A DNA stretch of 64,000 bases from contig NZ_CDBT01000020.1 in assembly GCF_000819765.1 (NCBI RefSeq), positions 57,228 to 121,227 of the forward strand, written 5' to 3'. The notes below the pieces were generated by a model, which saw only the letters and a list, made by a program, of their open reading frames with translations, did not search any database and was not told the origin of the DNA. The DNA is from Aeromonas bivalvium (lineage in GTDB: Bacteria > Pseudomonadota > Gammaproteobacteria > Enterobacterales > Aeromonadaceae). Position numbers and translations under genes: made by a program. This document shows positions 36,235 to 45,989 of the stretch, piece after piece (the stretch's first letter is position 1; every line of letters starts with the position of its first letter).

Positions 36235-36873
36235 TTAGTGGCGCTGTTCCAGGTACATGACGGCGGCCTCGACCCGGCTCTGGGCCTCGAGTTTCTTGAG
36301 CAGGCTCTTGACGTGTACCTTGACGGTGCCCTCGGAGATATGGAGCACGGAAGCGACCTGCTTGTTGGAGAGGCCCTTTGCAATCTCGCGCAGTATTTGC
36401 ATTTCGCGACGCGTTAAGCTCTCCAGCTTCTGCTGCAAGTGATCCAGCTCGTAGATGTTCTCCAGGTAGGGACGCAGCGGTTCGCTCAGGATCTGCTGAC
36501 CTGTCATCACCTCGCCGAGCTGGGCCAGCAGCGCCTCTGGCTCTGTGTCCTTGAGCAGATAGCCATCGGCGCCGGCCTTGAGCAGGGCGACCACATCCTG
36601 GCGGGCGTCCGACACGGTCAGGATCACCACCCTGGAGGTGATCTCCTCGGCGCGCAGGGCCTTGAGGGTATCCAGACCGGAGAGGCCCTTCATGTTGAGA
36701 TCGAGCAGGATCAGGTCCGGTTCGGACGCTTTGGCCATGGCGATGGCATCAGTGCCGTTGGATGCCTCGCCGCATAGCTCCATATTCTCTTCCAGCGCCA
36801 GGAGTTGAACTATCCCCTTGCGCATCAGGGGGTGGTCATCGACCACCAGAACCGTGTATTTCATCTCGTCCAT
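36235..36873 (-). CDS. narP: Nitrate/nitrite response regulator NarP
   Basis: LuxR/NarL-family regulator of 212 residues: receiver (about 5-122) with D12-D13 and phosphoacceptor D58 (LILLDLNMKG), and a GerE-type HTH (about 148-205, GLSNKQVASVLHISEGTVKVHV). NMKGLSGLDTLKALR and VILTVSDA resemble NarP more than NarL of E. coli. It should control the adjacent nap genes. It follows narQ with almost no gap. An internal start at 36864 (MKYTVLV) is possible. Confidence 0.9.
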   Translation of the reverse strand: MDEMKYTVLVVDDHPLMRKGIVQLLALEENMELCGEASNGTDAIAMAKASEPDLILLDLNMKGLSGLDTLKALRAEEITSRVVILTVSDARQDVVALLKAGADGYLLKDTEPEALLAQLGEVMTGQQILSEPLRPYLENIYELDHLQQKLESLTRREMQILREIAKGLSNKQVASVLHISEGTVKVHVKSLLKKLEAQSRVEAAVMYLEQRH

Positions 36874-38585
36874 CAGGCATCTCTTGTTAGGCTGGTGGGA
36901 AAGGTCAGGTGCACCCGGGTGCCCTTGGGGTGACCGTTGCCGATCGTCAGCTCCCCGTGGAGCTTGCTGGCCCGCTCGTTCATGATGCTGAGGCCATAGT
37001 GGTTGATGGCCGAGCGGGCGTGGCCGATCCCGACTCCATCATCGGTGATCTGTATCTGGATGTTACCATCGGCGAGGGTCTCACAGCTAACATCAATCAG
37101 TTGCGCGTTGGCGTGCTTGATGGCATTGAGCACTGCCTCACGGATCAGTTGCAGAATGTGGATGTGCTGACCCGCCTCCAGGTTGGCGTGGGCCAGACCG
37201 TAATGAAGCTTGATCTCGGCCTGGGTCTGGGGTTTGAGCTGGTCGAGCATGACGCCGATCGCCTCGCCGAGATTGACATCGCCGATGCTGAGGCGAAAGG
37301 TGCCGAGCAGCTCGCGCAACTGGCGGTAGGCGCTGCCAAGCCCCTCGTCGATCTGCTCCATGGCGGCCTGGGTCTTGTCGTTGTCCCCCTTGGCGAAGGC
37401 CCGTTTGAGCAGGGTGGACTGGATCTTGAGGTAGGAGAGGGCCTGGGCCAGGGAGTCGTGCAGCTCGCGGGCGATGACGGCGCGCTCTTCCATCAGCAGC
37501 AGTCGCTGCTGCTGCAACAGGGTCTGATCCTTGTGCAGCACCTGGGCCAGCAGCATGGAGAAGTTCTTCATCAGCCGTTCGTCGATGGGGTGGCGACTGA
37601 TGAGGTCGAGGCGGCCAAACTCCCTGTCCCCCATCTGCAGGTCGAAGTGCTCCATGGCCTCGAGATCCCCGGGCCAGCCGCTGCGCCCGGTCAGGTAGAC
37701 GGGCATGGCGTCGTGCTCGAAGCGGGTCAGGCGGATGTGGGCTATCTGCTGGTGGGCGGCGGCCCTGTCCAGCAATTTCTGCAGGGTATGGCTGCTCAGG
37801 GGGGCGGCGTGCAGCTTCTGGGCCGTGGTGTAGAGGAAGGAGAGGGTGTCGTTGGCCTGCTGCAGCTTGGCGGTCTTCTCCTCCACCTTGCTCTCCAGGT
37901 CCCGATAGAGTTTGCCAAGCTCGGTGGCCATGATGGCGAAGGCGCCTGACAGCTCCCCCAGTTCGTTGTCACAGTGGGGGGGCAGGGTGAGATCGAACTC
38001 CCGGCGCTGGATCTGGCGGGCGCAATGGACCAGCTGATTGAGGGGCGCTACCACCTGCTGGCGGGTGAAGCGCACCGTGAACCAGGCGATAGTGATGATG
38101 GCGATGAGCCCCAATCCCTCGGCCAGGGCCAGCATGCGCACCTTGAACTCCACGTGATACTGCATCTGGTTGACGAAATCATCGATGGCGGCGACGAACT
38201 GCTCCGTGTTGTCTATGTAACGCTGGGGTGTGGCCTGCTCTATGTGGCCGCGCATCAGCTGCCACTGGCGCAACACCTCGCCATAGGTCAGACGCAGGGC
38301 CGCCGGGGTGATCCAGCGCTGGGTCTCTTGCAGCTCCTCGGCGTTGAGGGTCTGCTCGAACTGCTCCAGGCGCTTGATGGCGGCCTGGCCCTGGCCAATC
38401 TCGTAGGCCATGCGGTAGGCCTGCATCCGCAGGGAACCCGACAGGTTGATCGCCTTGGCGTCCGGCACCGAGTAGAAGAGGGTGACCATGGCCACCAGGG
38501 CGATCAGGCTCGCCATGAACAGGATCAGCATCATGGAGCGGCCTATGGCGCTGCTGACCGAATGCACTCTGAACCATTGTCCCAT
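36873..38585 (-). CDS. narQ: Nitrate/nitrite sensor kinase NarQ
   Basis: Membrane kinase of 570 residues, close to NarQ length. Order: helix 1 (about 17-38), periplasmic sensor with the nitrate-binding P-box at 42-58 (DAKAINLSGSLRMQAYRM), helix 2 (about 150-172), HAMP, a signalling linker and GAF-like central module, HisKA_3 with H376 (ARELHDSLAQALSYLK) and a HATPase ending. Start set at 38585 (MGQWFRVHSV), eight bases after GGGG; the frame is open almost 1.2 kb upstream, antisense to moaA. Its last base is the first of narP's start codon, so the two are coupled. Confidence 0.92.
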   Translation of the reverse strand: MGQWFRVHSVSSAIGRSMMLILFMASLIALVAMVTLFYSVPDAKAINLSGSLRMQAYRMAYEIGQGQAAIKRLEQFEQTLNAEELQETQRWITPAALRLTYGEVLRQWQLMRGHIEQATPQRYIDNTEQFVAAIDDFVNQMQYHVEFKVRMLALAEGLGLIAIITIAWFTVRFTRQQVVAPLNQLVHCARQIQRREFDLTLPPHCDNELGELSGAFAIMATELGKLYRDLESKVEEKTAKLQQANDTLSFLYTTAQKLHAAPLSSHTLQKLLDRAAAHQQIAHIRLTRFEHDAMPVYLTGRSGWPGDLEAMEHFDLQMGDREFGRLDLISRHPIDERLMKNFSMLLAQVLHKDQTLLQQQRLLLMEERAVIARELHDSLAQALSYLKIQSTLLKRAFAKGDNDKTQAAMEQIDEGLGSAYRQLRELLGTFRLSIGDVNLGEAIGVMLDQLKPQTQAEIKLHYGLAHANLEAGQHIHILQLIREAVLNAIKHANAQLIDVSCETLADGNIQIQITDDGVGIGHARSAINHYGLSIMNERASKLHGELTIGNGHPKGTRVHLTFPTSLTRDA

Positions 38586-38660
38586 GGCGCCGCTACCCCT
38601 TCGAAATACCCCATAAGTTGCGTGGGAGTGTACTCGAAGTTGTGCTAGCATCGAAAAACT

Positions 38661-38780
38661 AGATGAACTCCGAGCATTTTCACCTAAGTCTTCGGATAGG
38701 GGGGGAATCGCCGACAGCCGAGGTATCGCGCTGTAAGGGTCAGGAAAGAAATGCCCTGGCCTCCCGTATTTGGAAAGGTG
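38661..38780 (+). ncRNA. Molybdenum-cofactor (Moco) riboswitch of moaA
   Basis: The moaA leader has both conserved ends of the Moco RNA: ACTCCGAGCATTTTCACC (38667-38684) and GCCTCCCGTATTTGGAAAGG (38759-38778), with AAATGCC between them. The middle forms variable hairpins. In E. coli the same element before moaA represses it when Moco is abundant; the 3' end here includes the probable ribosome site (GGAAAGG), which fits translational control. Confidence 0.92.
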
Positions 38781-38783
38781 TTT

Positions 38784-39767
38784 ATGTTGCCACTCGAAGA
38801 TGGTTTTTCCCGTCGCTTTTACTATTTGCGCCTGTCGGTCACCGACGTGTGCAATTTTCGCTGTACCTACTGCCTGCCGGACGGTTACCGCCCTTCGGAT
38901 GGGCGCAAGTCGTTTCTCTCCCTGGACGAAATCCGCCGCATCGTGTCCGGCTTCGCCGCCATGGGCACCCGCAAGGTGCGCCTGACCGGGGGCGAGCCCT
39001 CCCTGCGCCGTGATTTCACCCGCATCATAGAGACGGTGGCCAATACCCCGGGCATCGACAAGGTGGCCATGACCACCAATGGCTATCGCCTGAAAGAGCG
39101 GGCGGGCGAATGGCGCGCCGCCGGCCTGACGGCCCTCAATGTCAGCGTCGACAGCCTGGATCCGCGCCAGTTCCACCAGATCACCGGCGAGAACAAGCTG
39201 GAGGAGGTGATGGCGGGGATAGAGGCCGCCCTCGAGGCGGGTTTCCCCTCGGTCAAGGTCAATGCCGTCTTGCTCAGGGGGCTCAACGATCATCAACTGG
39301 ATGCCTTCCTGGCCTGGATCCGCGACAAACCCATCGACCTGCGTTTCATCGAGCTGATGCAGACCGGCGAGATGGACAGCCTGTTTCGCGATCGCCACGT
39401 CAGTGGCGAGCAGATCAAGGCGAGACTGCTGGCCCAGGGTTGGCTGACCCAGCTGCGGGGGGTGGACGACGGCCCGGCCCAGGTGTTCCAGCACCCGGCC
39501 TCCCGGGGGCGCATCGGCCTCATCATGCCCTACAGCAAGGACTTTTGCGCCGGCTGCAACCGGCTGAGGGTCTCCTCCGTGGGCAAGCTGCACCTGTGCC
39601 TGTTTGGCGAGCAGGGGGTGGCGCTGCGGGATCTGCTGGCGGGTGACGAGCAGCAGGATGCGCTGATCGAGCGCATCCGCACCGCTCTGCTCGGCAAGGC
39701 GGCCACCCATCACCTGCACGAGGGCAATGCCGGCATGACGCCCCACCTCGCCTCCATCGGCGGTTGA
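38784..39767 (+). CDS. moaA: GTP 3',8-cyclase MoaA
   Basis: Radical-SAM enzyme for the first step of molybdopterin synthesis. The 327 residues carry the N-terminal cluster C23-C27-C30 (VCNFRCTYC), the C-terminal 4Fe-4S cluster ([10 protein letters not shown]...LHLCLFG) and the conserved terminal Gly-Gly (SIGG). I start at 38784 ([11 protein letters not shown]); the frame is open 33 bases up, inside the riboswitch. Unusually, moaA is not followed by moaB but by napF, with moaBCDE after napC. Confidence 0.96.
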   Translation: MLPLEDGFSRRFYYLRLSVTDVCNFRCTYCLPDGYRPSDGRKSFLSLDEIRRIVSGFAAMGTRKVRLTGGEPSLRRDFTRIIETVANTPGIDKVAMTTNGYRLKERAGEWRAAGLTALNVSVDSLDPRQFHQITGENKLEEVMAGIEAALEAGFPSVKVNAVLLRGLNDHQLDAFLAWIRDKPIDLRFIELMQTGEMDSLFRDRHVSGEQIKARLLAQGWLTQLRGVDDGPAQVFQHPASRGRIGLIMPYSKDFCAGCNRLRVSSVGKLHLCLFGEQGVALRDLLAGDEQQDALIERIRTALLGKAATHHLHEGNAGMTPHLASIGG

Positions 39768-39810
39768 GTCAGCGGCGGCTCAGGTTGCGATCCCATCACC
39801 TCATTGGGGG

Positions 39811-39865
39811 TATCCTGCGGGATATCCCTTTTTGTTATTTGCGCCAAGGGTTTGATCCAGCGCAA
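39811..39865 (+). promoter_or_regulatory. Possible FNR and NarP region upstream of napF
   Basis: TTGAT-CCAG-CGCAA at 39852-39865 matches eight of ten bases of the FNR box TTGAT-N4-ATCAA. An inverted repeat TATCC-TGCG-GGATA lies at 39811-39824. Both are in the 240-base gap before napF, where anaerobic and nitrate control are expected. Confidence 0.45.
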
Positions 39866-39909
39866 TAATCCCCCCTGTTTATCCCCCTGGTGGTATATCC
39901 CTCCGCTTG

Positions 39910-39938
39910 TTGAGTCCGCAATATAGGCCCACTATCAG
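39910..39938 (+). promoter_or_regulatory. Possible napF promoter
   Basis: TTGAGT, 17 bases, TATCAG, about 70 bases before napF. A second inverted repeat, GGTAT-TCAAG-ATACC, follows at 39943-39957. Modest match. Confidence 0.35.
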
Positions 39939-40009
39939 AATAGGTATTCAAGATACCCTTCTTCTTTCGCCTGGCGATGTCGGGCTTTCGGGGCTCACAA
40001 GGAGTGGAT

Positions 40010-40519
40010 ATGTCCGATGGGGTAAACCTGTCACGCCGACACCTGCTACGCGGCCATCTCAAGGCTGCGGCCCCCGCCGTCCAACTGCCCTGGTCACTGC
40101 CCTGGCCCGAATTTGTTGCCGATTGCAGCCGTTGTGGCGACTGCCTGAGTGCCTGCCCGGAGCAGATCATCATCAAGGGCGATGGCGGCTTTCCCGCCCT
40201 CGACCTGGGCCTGGGCGAGTGCAGCTTCTGCGGTGACTGTGCCAGCGCCTGCCAGGAGCCCCTGTTTCGCCCGAGGGATCAGCGTCCCTGGGACTATATT
40301 GCACAGATAACCGAAGGCTGCCTGGCCAATGGTCAGGTCTATTGTCAGCGTTGCCAGGACAGTTGCGAGGCGAGGGCGATCCGCTTTATCCCCGTCTTGG
40401 GGCGTGTCCCCACCCCGAGCGTGGATGCGGCCCTGTGCACCGGATGCGGTGCCTGTGTCGGCGACTGCCCGGTGGGCAGCATCAAGGTGGCCAGCCCGGC
40501 CCACAAGGAGCACGAATGA
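40010..40519 (+). CDS. napF: Nap ferredoxin-type maturation protein NapF
   Basis: Iron-sulfur protein of 169 residues with Cys-rich 4Fe-4S motifs near residues 40-50 (CSRCGDCLSACP), 72-82 (CSFCGDCASAC) and 143-154 (CTGCGACVGDCP), and a further cluster-like Cys group at 104-118. It acts in the cytoplasm on NapA maturation. Start at 40010 (MSDGVNLSRR) after AAGGAG. The stop overlaps napD (ATGA). First gene of napFDABC. Confidence 0.93.
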   Translation: MSDGVNLSRRHLLRGHLKAAAPAVQLPWSLPWPEFVADCSRCGDCLSACPEQIIIKGDGGFPALDLGLGECSFCGDCASACQEPLFRPRDQRPWDYIAQITEGCLANGQVYCQRCQDSCEARAIRFIPVLGRVPTPSVDAALCTGCGACVGDCPVGSIKVASPAHKEHE

Positions 40520-40812
40520 AATCCCATTCCGCCGATGAGCACCCGGAGCAGGAGTATCACGTCTCCAGCCTGGTGGTGCTGACCCAGCCCATGTTGCGCC
40601 ATCGGCTCGCCGAGCAGATTGGCGCCCTCGACGGGGCCGAAGTGCATGTGATCAGCGAGGAGGGCAAGCTGGTGGTCACCCTGGAAGGACCCAGTCAGCG
40701 GCCCATCATGGCGGCCATCGATGCCATCCAGGCCATGCCAGGGGTGCTCTCTGCCGGTCTCATCTACCACCAGTTTGATAACAACGATAAGCAATGTGAG
40801 GAAATGTCATGA
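40516..40812 (+). CDS. napD: NapA-specific chaperone NapD
   Basis: Small cytoplasmic protein of 98 residues that binds the twin-arginine signal of NapA and delays export until the cofactor is inserted. The ferredoxin-like core starts [10 protein letters not shown] and contains [17 protein letters not shown], typical of NapD. Start at 40516 overlaps the napF stop; AAGGAG is five bases upstream. It overlaps napA by four bases at its 3' end. Confidence 0.93.
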   Translation: MKSHSADEHPEQEYHVSSLVVLTQPMLRHRLAEQIGALDGAEVHVISEEGKLVVTLEGPSQRPIMAAIDAIQAMPGVLSAGLIYHQFDNNDKQCEEMS

Positions 40813-43298
40813 AGCTGAGTCGACGCGACTTTATGAAGGCCAACGCGGTCGCAGCCGCGGCGGCTGTGGCCGGTGTCAGCGCCCCCACCCTGGCGGCGAA
40901 CCTGATCACCAGTACCGACAAGACCGCCATCACCTGGGACAAGGCGCCGTGCCGCTTCTGCGGCACCGGCTGTTCCGTGCTGGTGGGCTCCCAGGCTGGC
41001 CGCGTGGTGGCGACCCAGGGGGATCCCGATGCCCCGGTCAACCGCGGTCTCAACTGCATCAAGGGCTACTTCCTCTCCAAGATCATGTATGGAGAGGACA
41101 GGCTGACCCAGCCCATGCTGCGCATGACCAACGGCAAGTTCGACAAGAATGGCCAGTTCGCCCCCATCAGCTGGGATCAGGCCTTCGACATCATGGCCGA
41201 GAAGTTCAAGGCCACCCTCAAGGAGAAGGGCCCGACCGCGGTCGGCATGTTCGGCTCGGGTCAGTGGACCGTATGGGAAGGCTATGCCGCCGCCAAGCTG
41301 ATGAAGGCGGGTTTTCGCACCAACAACCTGGATCCCAACGCCCGTCACTGCATGGCGTCCGCGGTGGTCGGCTTCATGCGTACCTTCGGCATGGACGAGC
41401 CCATGGGCTGCTACGACGACATCGAGCAGGCGGACGCCTTCGTGCTCTGGGGCTCCAACATGGCGGAGATGCACCCCATCCTCTGGTCGCGCATCTCGGA
41501 TCGCCGCCTCTCCCACCCGGATGTGCAGGTACATGTGCTCTCCACCTTCGAGCACCGCAGCTTCGAGCTCGCGGACAACGGCCTGGTGTTCACGCCCCAG
41601 ACCGATCTGGCGATCCTCAACTACATCGCCAACTACATCATCCAGAACGACAAGGTGAACTGGGACTTCGTCAACAAGCACACCCAGTTCCGCAAAGGGG
41701 TGACCGACATCGGCTACGGCCTGCGTCCGACTCACCCGACCCAGCAGAAAGCCAAGAACCCGGACAGCGGCGACTCGACCCCCATGAGCTTCGACGACTT
41801 CGCGAAATTCGTGGCGGATTACGACCTGGAGTCCGTCTCCAAGCTCTCCGGCGTCCCCAAGGACAAGCTGGAGAAGCTGGCCCAGATCTATGCCGATCCG
41901 GACAAGAAGGTGGTCTCCTACTGGACCATGGGCTTCAACCAGCACACCCGCGGCGTCTGGGCCAACAACCTCTGCTATAACATCCACCTGCTGACCGGCA
42001 AGATCTCCCAGCCGGGCTCGGGTCCCTTCTCCCTGACCGGCCAGCCCTCCGCCTGCGGCACGGCGCGGGAAGTGGGCACCTTCGCCCACCGCCTGCCCGC
42101 GGACATGGTGGTCACAGACCCGAAACATCGCGCCATCGCCGAGAAGATCTGGAAACTGCCGGAAGGCACCATTCCCGAGCAGGTGGGCTATCACGCCGTG
42201 TTGCAAAACCGCATGCTCAAGGACGGCAAGCTCAACGCCTACTGGGTGATGTGCAACAACAACATGCAGGCCGGCCCCAACATGAACGAGGAGGGGCTGC
42301 CCGGTTATCGCAACCCGGCCAACTTCATCGTGGTCTCCGACCCTTATCCGACCGTGACCGCCCAGGCGGCCGACCTCATCCTGCCCACCGCCATGTGGGT
42401 GGAGAAAGAGGGGGCCTACGGCAACGCCGAGCGCCGTACCCAGTTCTGGCACCAGCAGGTGAAGGCGCCGCAAGGAGCCAAGTCCGACCTGTGGCAGCTG
42501 ATGGAGTTCTCCAAGCGCTTCACCGTGGAAGAAGTGTGGCCGGCGGAGCTCATCGCCAAGATGCCGGAAGTGAAGGGCAAGACCCTGTTCGAGGTGCTCT
42601 ACGCCAACGGCCAGGTGAACCAGTTCCCGAAAGAGCAGAGCAAGGGGGCCCTGAACGACGAGGCCGAGCACTTCGGCTTCTACGTGCAGAAGGGCTTGTT
42701 CGAGGAGTATGCCTCCTTCGGTCGCGGTCATGGTCACGATCTCGCGCCCTTCGATCAGTATCACGAGGCGCGCGGCCTGCGCTGGCCCGTGGTGGACGGC
42801 AAGGAGACCCTGTGGCGATATCGCGAAGGGTTCGACCCCTATGTGAAAGCGGGCGAGGGGGTGCGCTTCTACGGCAAGCCCGACGGCAAGGCGGTGATCT
42901 TCGCGCTGCCCTATGAACCGGCCGCCGAGGCACCGGATAAAGAGTACGACATGTGGCTCTCCACCGGTCGTGTGCTGGAACACTGGCACACCGGCACCAT
43001 GACCCGCCGGGTACCCGAGCTCTATCGCGCTTTCCCGGATGCGGTGCTGTTCATGCACCCGGAAGATGCCAAGGCTCGCGGCGTGCGCCGTGGCGAAGAG
43101 GTGATCGTCTCTTCCCGCCGAGGCGAGGTGAAGACCCGCGTCGAGACCCGCGGCCGCAACCGTCCGCCCAAGGGGCTGGTGTTCATGCCCTTCTTCGATG
43201 CCAGCCAGCTGGTCAACAAGCTGACTCTGGATGCCACGGATCCGCTGTCGAAAGAGACGGATTACAAGAAGTGCGCGGTCAAGGTCGTCAAGGCCTGA
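40809..43298 (+). CDS. napA: Periplasmic nitrate reductase catalytic subunit NapA
   Basis: Mo-bis-MGD enzyme of 829 residues reducing nitrate to nitrite in the periplasm. The N-terminus has a Tat signal ([15 protein letters not shown], cleavage near TLAA at residue 31), then the 4Fe-4S motif CRFCGTGC (about 49-56, with a further Cys at about 84, RGLNCIKGY) and the molybdenum-ligand Cys region [11 protein letters not shown]. Length is typical. It takes electrons from NapB and NapC, and needs the mo genes that follow. Confidence 0.97.
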   Translation: MKLSRRDFMKANAVAAAAAVAGVSAPTLAANLITSTDKTAITWDKAPCRFCGTGCSVLVGSQAGRVVATQGDPDAPVNRGLNCIKGYFLSKIMYGEDRLTQPMLRMTNGKFDKNGQFAPISWDQAFDIMAEKFKATLKEKGPTAVGMFGSGQWTVWEGYAAAKLMKAGFRTNNLDPNARHCMASAVVGFMRTFGMDEPMGCYDDIEQADAFVLWGSNMAEMHPILWSRISDRRLSHPDVQVHVLSTFEHRSFELADNGLVFTPQTDLAILNYIANYIIQNDKVNWDFVNKHTQFRKGVTDIGYGLRPTHPTQQKAKNPDSGDSTPMSFDDFAKFVADYDLESVSKLSGVPKDKLEKLAQIYADPDKKVVSYWTMGFNQHTRGVWANNLCYNIHLLTGKISQPGSGPFSLTGQPSACGTAREVGTFAHRLPADMVVTDPKHRAIAEKIWKLPEGTIPEQVGYHAVLQNRMLKDGKLNAYWVMCNNNMQAGPNMNEEGLPGYRNPANFIVVSDPYPTVTAQAADLILPTAMWVEKEGAYGNAERRTQFWHQQVKAPQGAKSDLWQLMEFSKRFTVEEVWPAELIAKMPEVKGKTLFEVLYANGQVNQFPKEQSKGALNDEAEHFGFYVQKGLFEEYASFGRGHGHDLAPFDQYHEARGLRWPVVDGKETLWRYREGFDPYVKAGEGVRFYGKPDGKAVIFALPYEPAAEAPDKEYDMWLSTGRVLEHWHTGTMTRRVPELYRAFPDAVLFMHPEDAKARGVRRGEEVIVSSRRGEVKTRVETRGRNRPPKGLVFMPFFDASQLVNKLTLDATDPLSKETDYKKCAVKVVKA

Positions 43299-43402
43299 GG
43301 CGACGGGAGATAAGCGCCCCTGCCCCCCGTTTGCGGGGGCACGGGCTCGCTGCCCAGGGGGCCTGATTGGCCCTTTGTGGAAAAATGTTCGGAGAATCAA
43401 TA

Positions 43403-43858
43403 ATGAAGAAGCTGATTGGAGCAATGCTGGCCTGCCTGATGGCGGGGAGTCTGATGGCCGCCCAGGGGCAGATCACCACGGAGAGCGGCGGCGTCAAGTC
43501 ACTGCGCAACAGTGCGGATCTGGCGGTGGAGGCCCCGGCTGCCCAGCTGAAGAATTTTCGCAAGGACGGCGACCTCTACGATCGCCAGTACATGCATCAG
43601 CCGCCGCTGGTCCCCCATGACATTCGCAACTACGAGATAGACACCAAGGTCAACAAGTGCCTGGCCTGTCACAGCTTCAAGAATGCCAGCGTCATGAAGG
43701 CCCCCAAGATAAGCCCCACCCACTTCGAGGCCCGGGACGGCATGACCCTGGGGGAAGTGTCGCCCCGTCGCTACTTCTGTCTGCAGTGCCATGTGCCGCA
43801 AGCGGATGCCAAGCCGCTGGTGGGCAACAGCTTCAAGCCGGTCGAAGCCCTGAACTAA
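43403..43858 (+). CDS. napB: Diheme cytochrome c subunit NapB
   Basis: Periplasmic small subunit of nitrate reductase, 151 residues. It has a signal peptide (MKKLIGAMLACLMAGSLMAA) and two heme-c motifs, CLACH (about 89-93) and CLQCH (about 128-132). It passes electrons from NapC to NapA. Start at 43403 after GGAG. Its 3' end (GAAGCCCTGAACT) begins an 83-base unit that is duplicated before napC. Confidence 0.95.
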   Translation: MKKLIGAMLACLMAGSLMAAQGQITTESGGVKSLRNSADLAVEAPAAQLKNFRKDGDLYDRQYMHQPPLVPHDIRNYEIDTKVNKCLACHSFKNASVMKAPKISPTHFEARDGMTLGEVSPRRYFCLQCHVPQADAKPLVGNSFKPVEALN

Positions 43859-44009
43859 GGAGTCCATAGATGAAATTATCCGGCTTTTTACAGTGCCTTC
43901 GAGACACCTTCAAGTCCCCCTTGAATGAAGCCCTGAACTGAGGAGTCCACAGATGAAATTACCCGGCTTTTTACAGCGACTCTGGGTCACCTTCAAGTCA
44001 CCGTCGAAG
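43844..44009 (+). repeat. 83-bp tandem duplication across the napB/napC junction
   Basis: Unit 1 (43844-43926) and unit 2 (43927-44009) both contain the napB tail, the AGGAGTCCA ribosome site, an ATG and the first codons of napC (ATGAAATTA-CCGGCTTTTTACAG with small differences). The last codons diverge. Only the second copy reads into full-length napC. Confidence 0.92.
43870..43941 (+). pseudogene. Fossil napC start (23 codons)
   Basis: ORF from the first repeat unit: [20 protein letters not shown] then ALN and a stop. It matches the napC start [17 protein letters not shown]. It has its own good ribosome site (AAGGAG) and its TGA overlaps the ribosome site of the real napC, so it could be translated and couple napB to napC. 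Probably the truncated 5' end of a former napC. Confidence 0.75.
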
Positions 44010-44543
44010 GCGGCGCTCTGGGTACTGCTGATGATGGGCTTCTTCGGCGGCGTCATCTTCTGGGGCGGCTTCAACACCGCCATGGAGGCCTCCAACACAG
44101 AGGCCTTCTGCACCAGCTGCCACGAGATGAAGGACAATGTGTTCGTGGAGTACCGCGATACCATCCACTACGCCAACCGCTCCGGGGTGCGCGCCAGCTG
44201 CCCCGATTGCCACGTGCCCCACGAATGGACCTACAAGATCATTCGCAAGGTGCAGGCATCCAAGGAGCTGTGGGGCAAGATGACCGGCAAGGTGGATACC
44301 CGCGAGAAGTTCGAATCCCATCGCCGGGAGATGGCGGAGCGGGAGTGGAAGCGGATGAAGGACACGGATTCGCGCGAGTGCCGCAACTGCCACAACTTCG
44401 AGTACATGGACTTCTCCCTGCAAGGCAGGCGCGCCGCCCAGATGCACTCCACCAACCTGGCCAGCGGTGAGAACACCTGCATCGACTGCCACAAGGGGAT
44501 AGCGCACCAGCTGCCCGACATGACAGGGGTCAAGGGATTCTGA
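43953..44543 (+). CDS. napC: Tetraheme cytochrome c NapC
   Basis: Membrane-anchored quinol dehydrogenase of 196 residues in the NapC/NirT family. One N-terminal helix (about 18-40) anchors it; four heme motifs follow: CTSCH (about 52), CPDCH (about 81), CRNCH (about 143) and CIDCH (about 176). It oxidises menaquinol or ubiquinol and reduces NapB. Last nap gene; there is no napGH, so quinol oxidation depends on NapC. A terminator follows. Confidence 0.95.
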   Translation: MKLPGFLQRLWVTFKSPSKAALWVLLMMGFFGGVIFWGGFNTAMEASNTEAFCTSCHEMKDNVFVEYRDTIHYANRSGVRASCPDCHVPHEWTYKIIRKVQASKELWGKMTGKVDTREKFESHRREMAEREWKRMKDTDSRECRNCHNFEYMDFSLQGRRAAQMHSTNLASGENTCIDCHKGIAHQLPDMTGVKGF

Positions 44544-44561
44544 TCCCGCCCACCCAGAACG

Positions 44562-44585
44562 AGAGGCCGGGGGATCCCGGCCTCT
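44562..44585 (+). terminator. Terminator after napC
   Basis: Perfect 10-bp stem AGAGGCCGGG / CCCGGCCTCT with loop GGAT and TTT tail. It separates nap from the moaB unit. Confidence 0.85.
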
Positions 44586-44721
44586 TTGCGTCGGGGTCTT
44601 GCCCCGGGCAGACCGGGCTCCCACCCCGGATGAAACTCCCCCTTTCCCATCAACCTTTGTTAGAATCGGCGACTCGCCCGGCGCAAGCGGGCCGCCTTCT
44701 GTGCAGTAACGGAGTCAGACC

Positions 44722-45228
44722 ATGGCACAACAGAACCGGACTTTTCTTCCCCTCAACATTGCCGTTCTGACGGTGTCGGACAGCCGCACCGCCGCCGATG
44801 ACAGCTCGGGCGACTATCTGGTCGACGCCCTGACCGAGGCCGGCCACCGCCTGGCCGATCGCGCCCTGCTGGCCGACAACCTGTTCCGGATCCGGGCCCA
44901 GGTGAGCCAGTGGATCGCCGATGAAGGGGTGCAGGTGGTGCTTGTCAACGGCGGCACCGGCTTCAACGAGCAGAACCGGGTGCCCGAGGCGGTCGGCGTG
45001 CTGTTCGAGCGCACTGTGCAGGGCTTTGGCGAGCTGTTCCGCCAGCTCTCCTTTGCCGAGATAAAAGGCTCGGCCATGCAGAGCCGCGCCCTGGCGGGGC
45101 TGGCCAACAAGACCCTGATCTGCTGCCTGCCGGGCTCCACCGGCGCCTGCCGACTCGGCTGGGAGCAGCTCATTCGGGATCAGCTCGATGCCCGCACCCA
45201 GCCGTGCAACTTTGTCTCCCACCTTTGA
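44722..45228 (+). CDS. moaB: Molybdopterin biosynthesis protein MoaB
   Basis: MogA/MoaB-type protein of 168 residues; family members bind molybdopterin and adenylylate it, though E. coli MoaB is dispensable. Typical segments are [35 protein letters not shown] and [15 protein letters not shown]. Starts the moaBCDE run and follows the napC terminator, so it needs its own promoter, which I did not find. moaC follows after 22 bases. Confidence 0.93.
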   Translation: MAQQNRTFLPLNIAVLTVSDSRTAADDSSGDYLVDALTEAGHRLADRALLADNLFRIRAQVSQWIADEGVQVVLVNGGTGFNEQNRVPEAVGVLFERTVQGFGELFRQLSFAEIKGSAMQSRALAGLANKTLICCLPGSTGACRLGWEQLIRDQLDARTQPCNFVSHL

Positions 45229-45250
45229 ACGTCATCCCCGAGGAGAGCAG

Positions 45251-45745
45251 ATGAACCTGACCCATCTCAACCAGAGCGGCGAGGCCCACATGGTGGATGT
45301 CACCGACAAGCAGGTCACCCAGCGGGAGGCCCGGGCCGAGGCCTTCGTGACCATGGCCCCCGCCACCCTGGCCCTGATCCTCGGCGGCCAGCACCACAAG
45401 GGGGACGTGTTCGCCACCGCCCGCATCGCCGGCATCATGGCGGCCAAGAAGACCGCCGACCTCATTCCCCTGTGCCATCCCCTGGCCCTGACCCGGGTGG
45501 AGGTGGAGATTGAGCCCCAGCCCGAGCACGACAGGGTCCATATCCGCACCCTCTGCAAGCTCTCTGGCAAGACAGGGGTGGAGATGGAGGCGCTCACCGC
45601 GGCGTCCGTGGCGGCACTGACCATCTACGACATGTGCAAGGCGGTGCAAAAGGACATGGTGATCGAGCACGTCAGGCTGGTGGAGAAGAAGGGCGGCAAG
45701 TCCGGCCACTTCCAGCTGGGGTCGGATGCAGGAGAAAAAGCATGA
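45251..45745 (+). CDS. moaC: Cyclic pyranopterin monophosphate synthase MoaC
   Basis: Converts the MoaA product to cPMP. The 164 residues show the family motifs [40 protein letters not shown] and [20 protein letters not shown]. Start at 45251 (MNLTHLNQ) five bases after AGGAG. Overlaps moaD by four bases. Confidence 0.96.
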   Translation: MNLTHLNQSGEAHMVDVTDKQVTQREARAEAFVTMAPATLALILGGQHHKGDVFATARIAGIMAAKKTADLIPLCHPLALTRVEVEIEPQPEHDRVHIRTLCKLSGKTGVEMEALTAASVAALTIYDMCKAVQKDMVIEHVRLVEKKGGKSGHFQLGSDAGEKA

Positions 45746-45987
45746 TAAAGGTACTGTTTTTTGCGCAAGTAAGGGAGCTGGTGGGCTGCGACGAGCTCAG
45801 CCTGCCTTGCGATTACGCCAGTGCCGACGCGCTGCGCGCTGCCTTGTGCGAGCGGGGCGACAAATGGGCCCTGGCACTCGAATCCGGCAAGCTGCTGGTG
45901 GCGGTCAATCAGACCCTGGTGCCGCTTGAGACGCCGCTCAAGGATGGCGATGAAGTCGCCTTCTTCCCACCGGTGACGGGAGGCTGA
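45742..45987 (+). CDS. moaD: Molybdopterin synthase sulfur carrier MoaD
   Basis: Ubiquitin-like protein of 81 residues ending in Gly-Gly (VTGG), the end that is adenylated by MoeB and thiocarboxylated before sulfur transfer. It begins [15 protein letters not shown]. Start codon overlaps the moaC stop. It pairs with MoaE, encoded three bases further on. Confidence 0.95.
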   Translation: MIKVLFFAQVRELVGCDELSLPCDYASADALRAALCERGDKWALALESGKLLVAVNQTLVPLETPLKDGDEVAFFPPVTGG

Positions 45988-45989
45988 GG

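Noticed and set aside
38586-39746. Upstream extension of the narQ frame
   Set aside because: The frame stays open on the minus strand through moaA, but the protein there has no family character, and the narQ membrane start at 38585 has a ribosome site.
40764-43424. Long antisense frame across napA (886 codons)
   Set aside because: A shadow of the strongly biased codon use of napA on the other strand; His, Val and Gly-rich with no recognisable domain.
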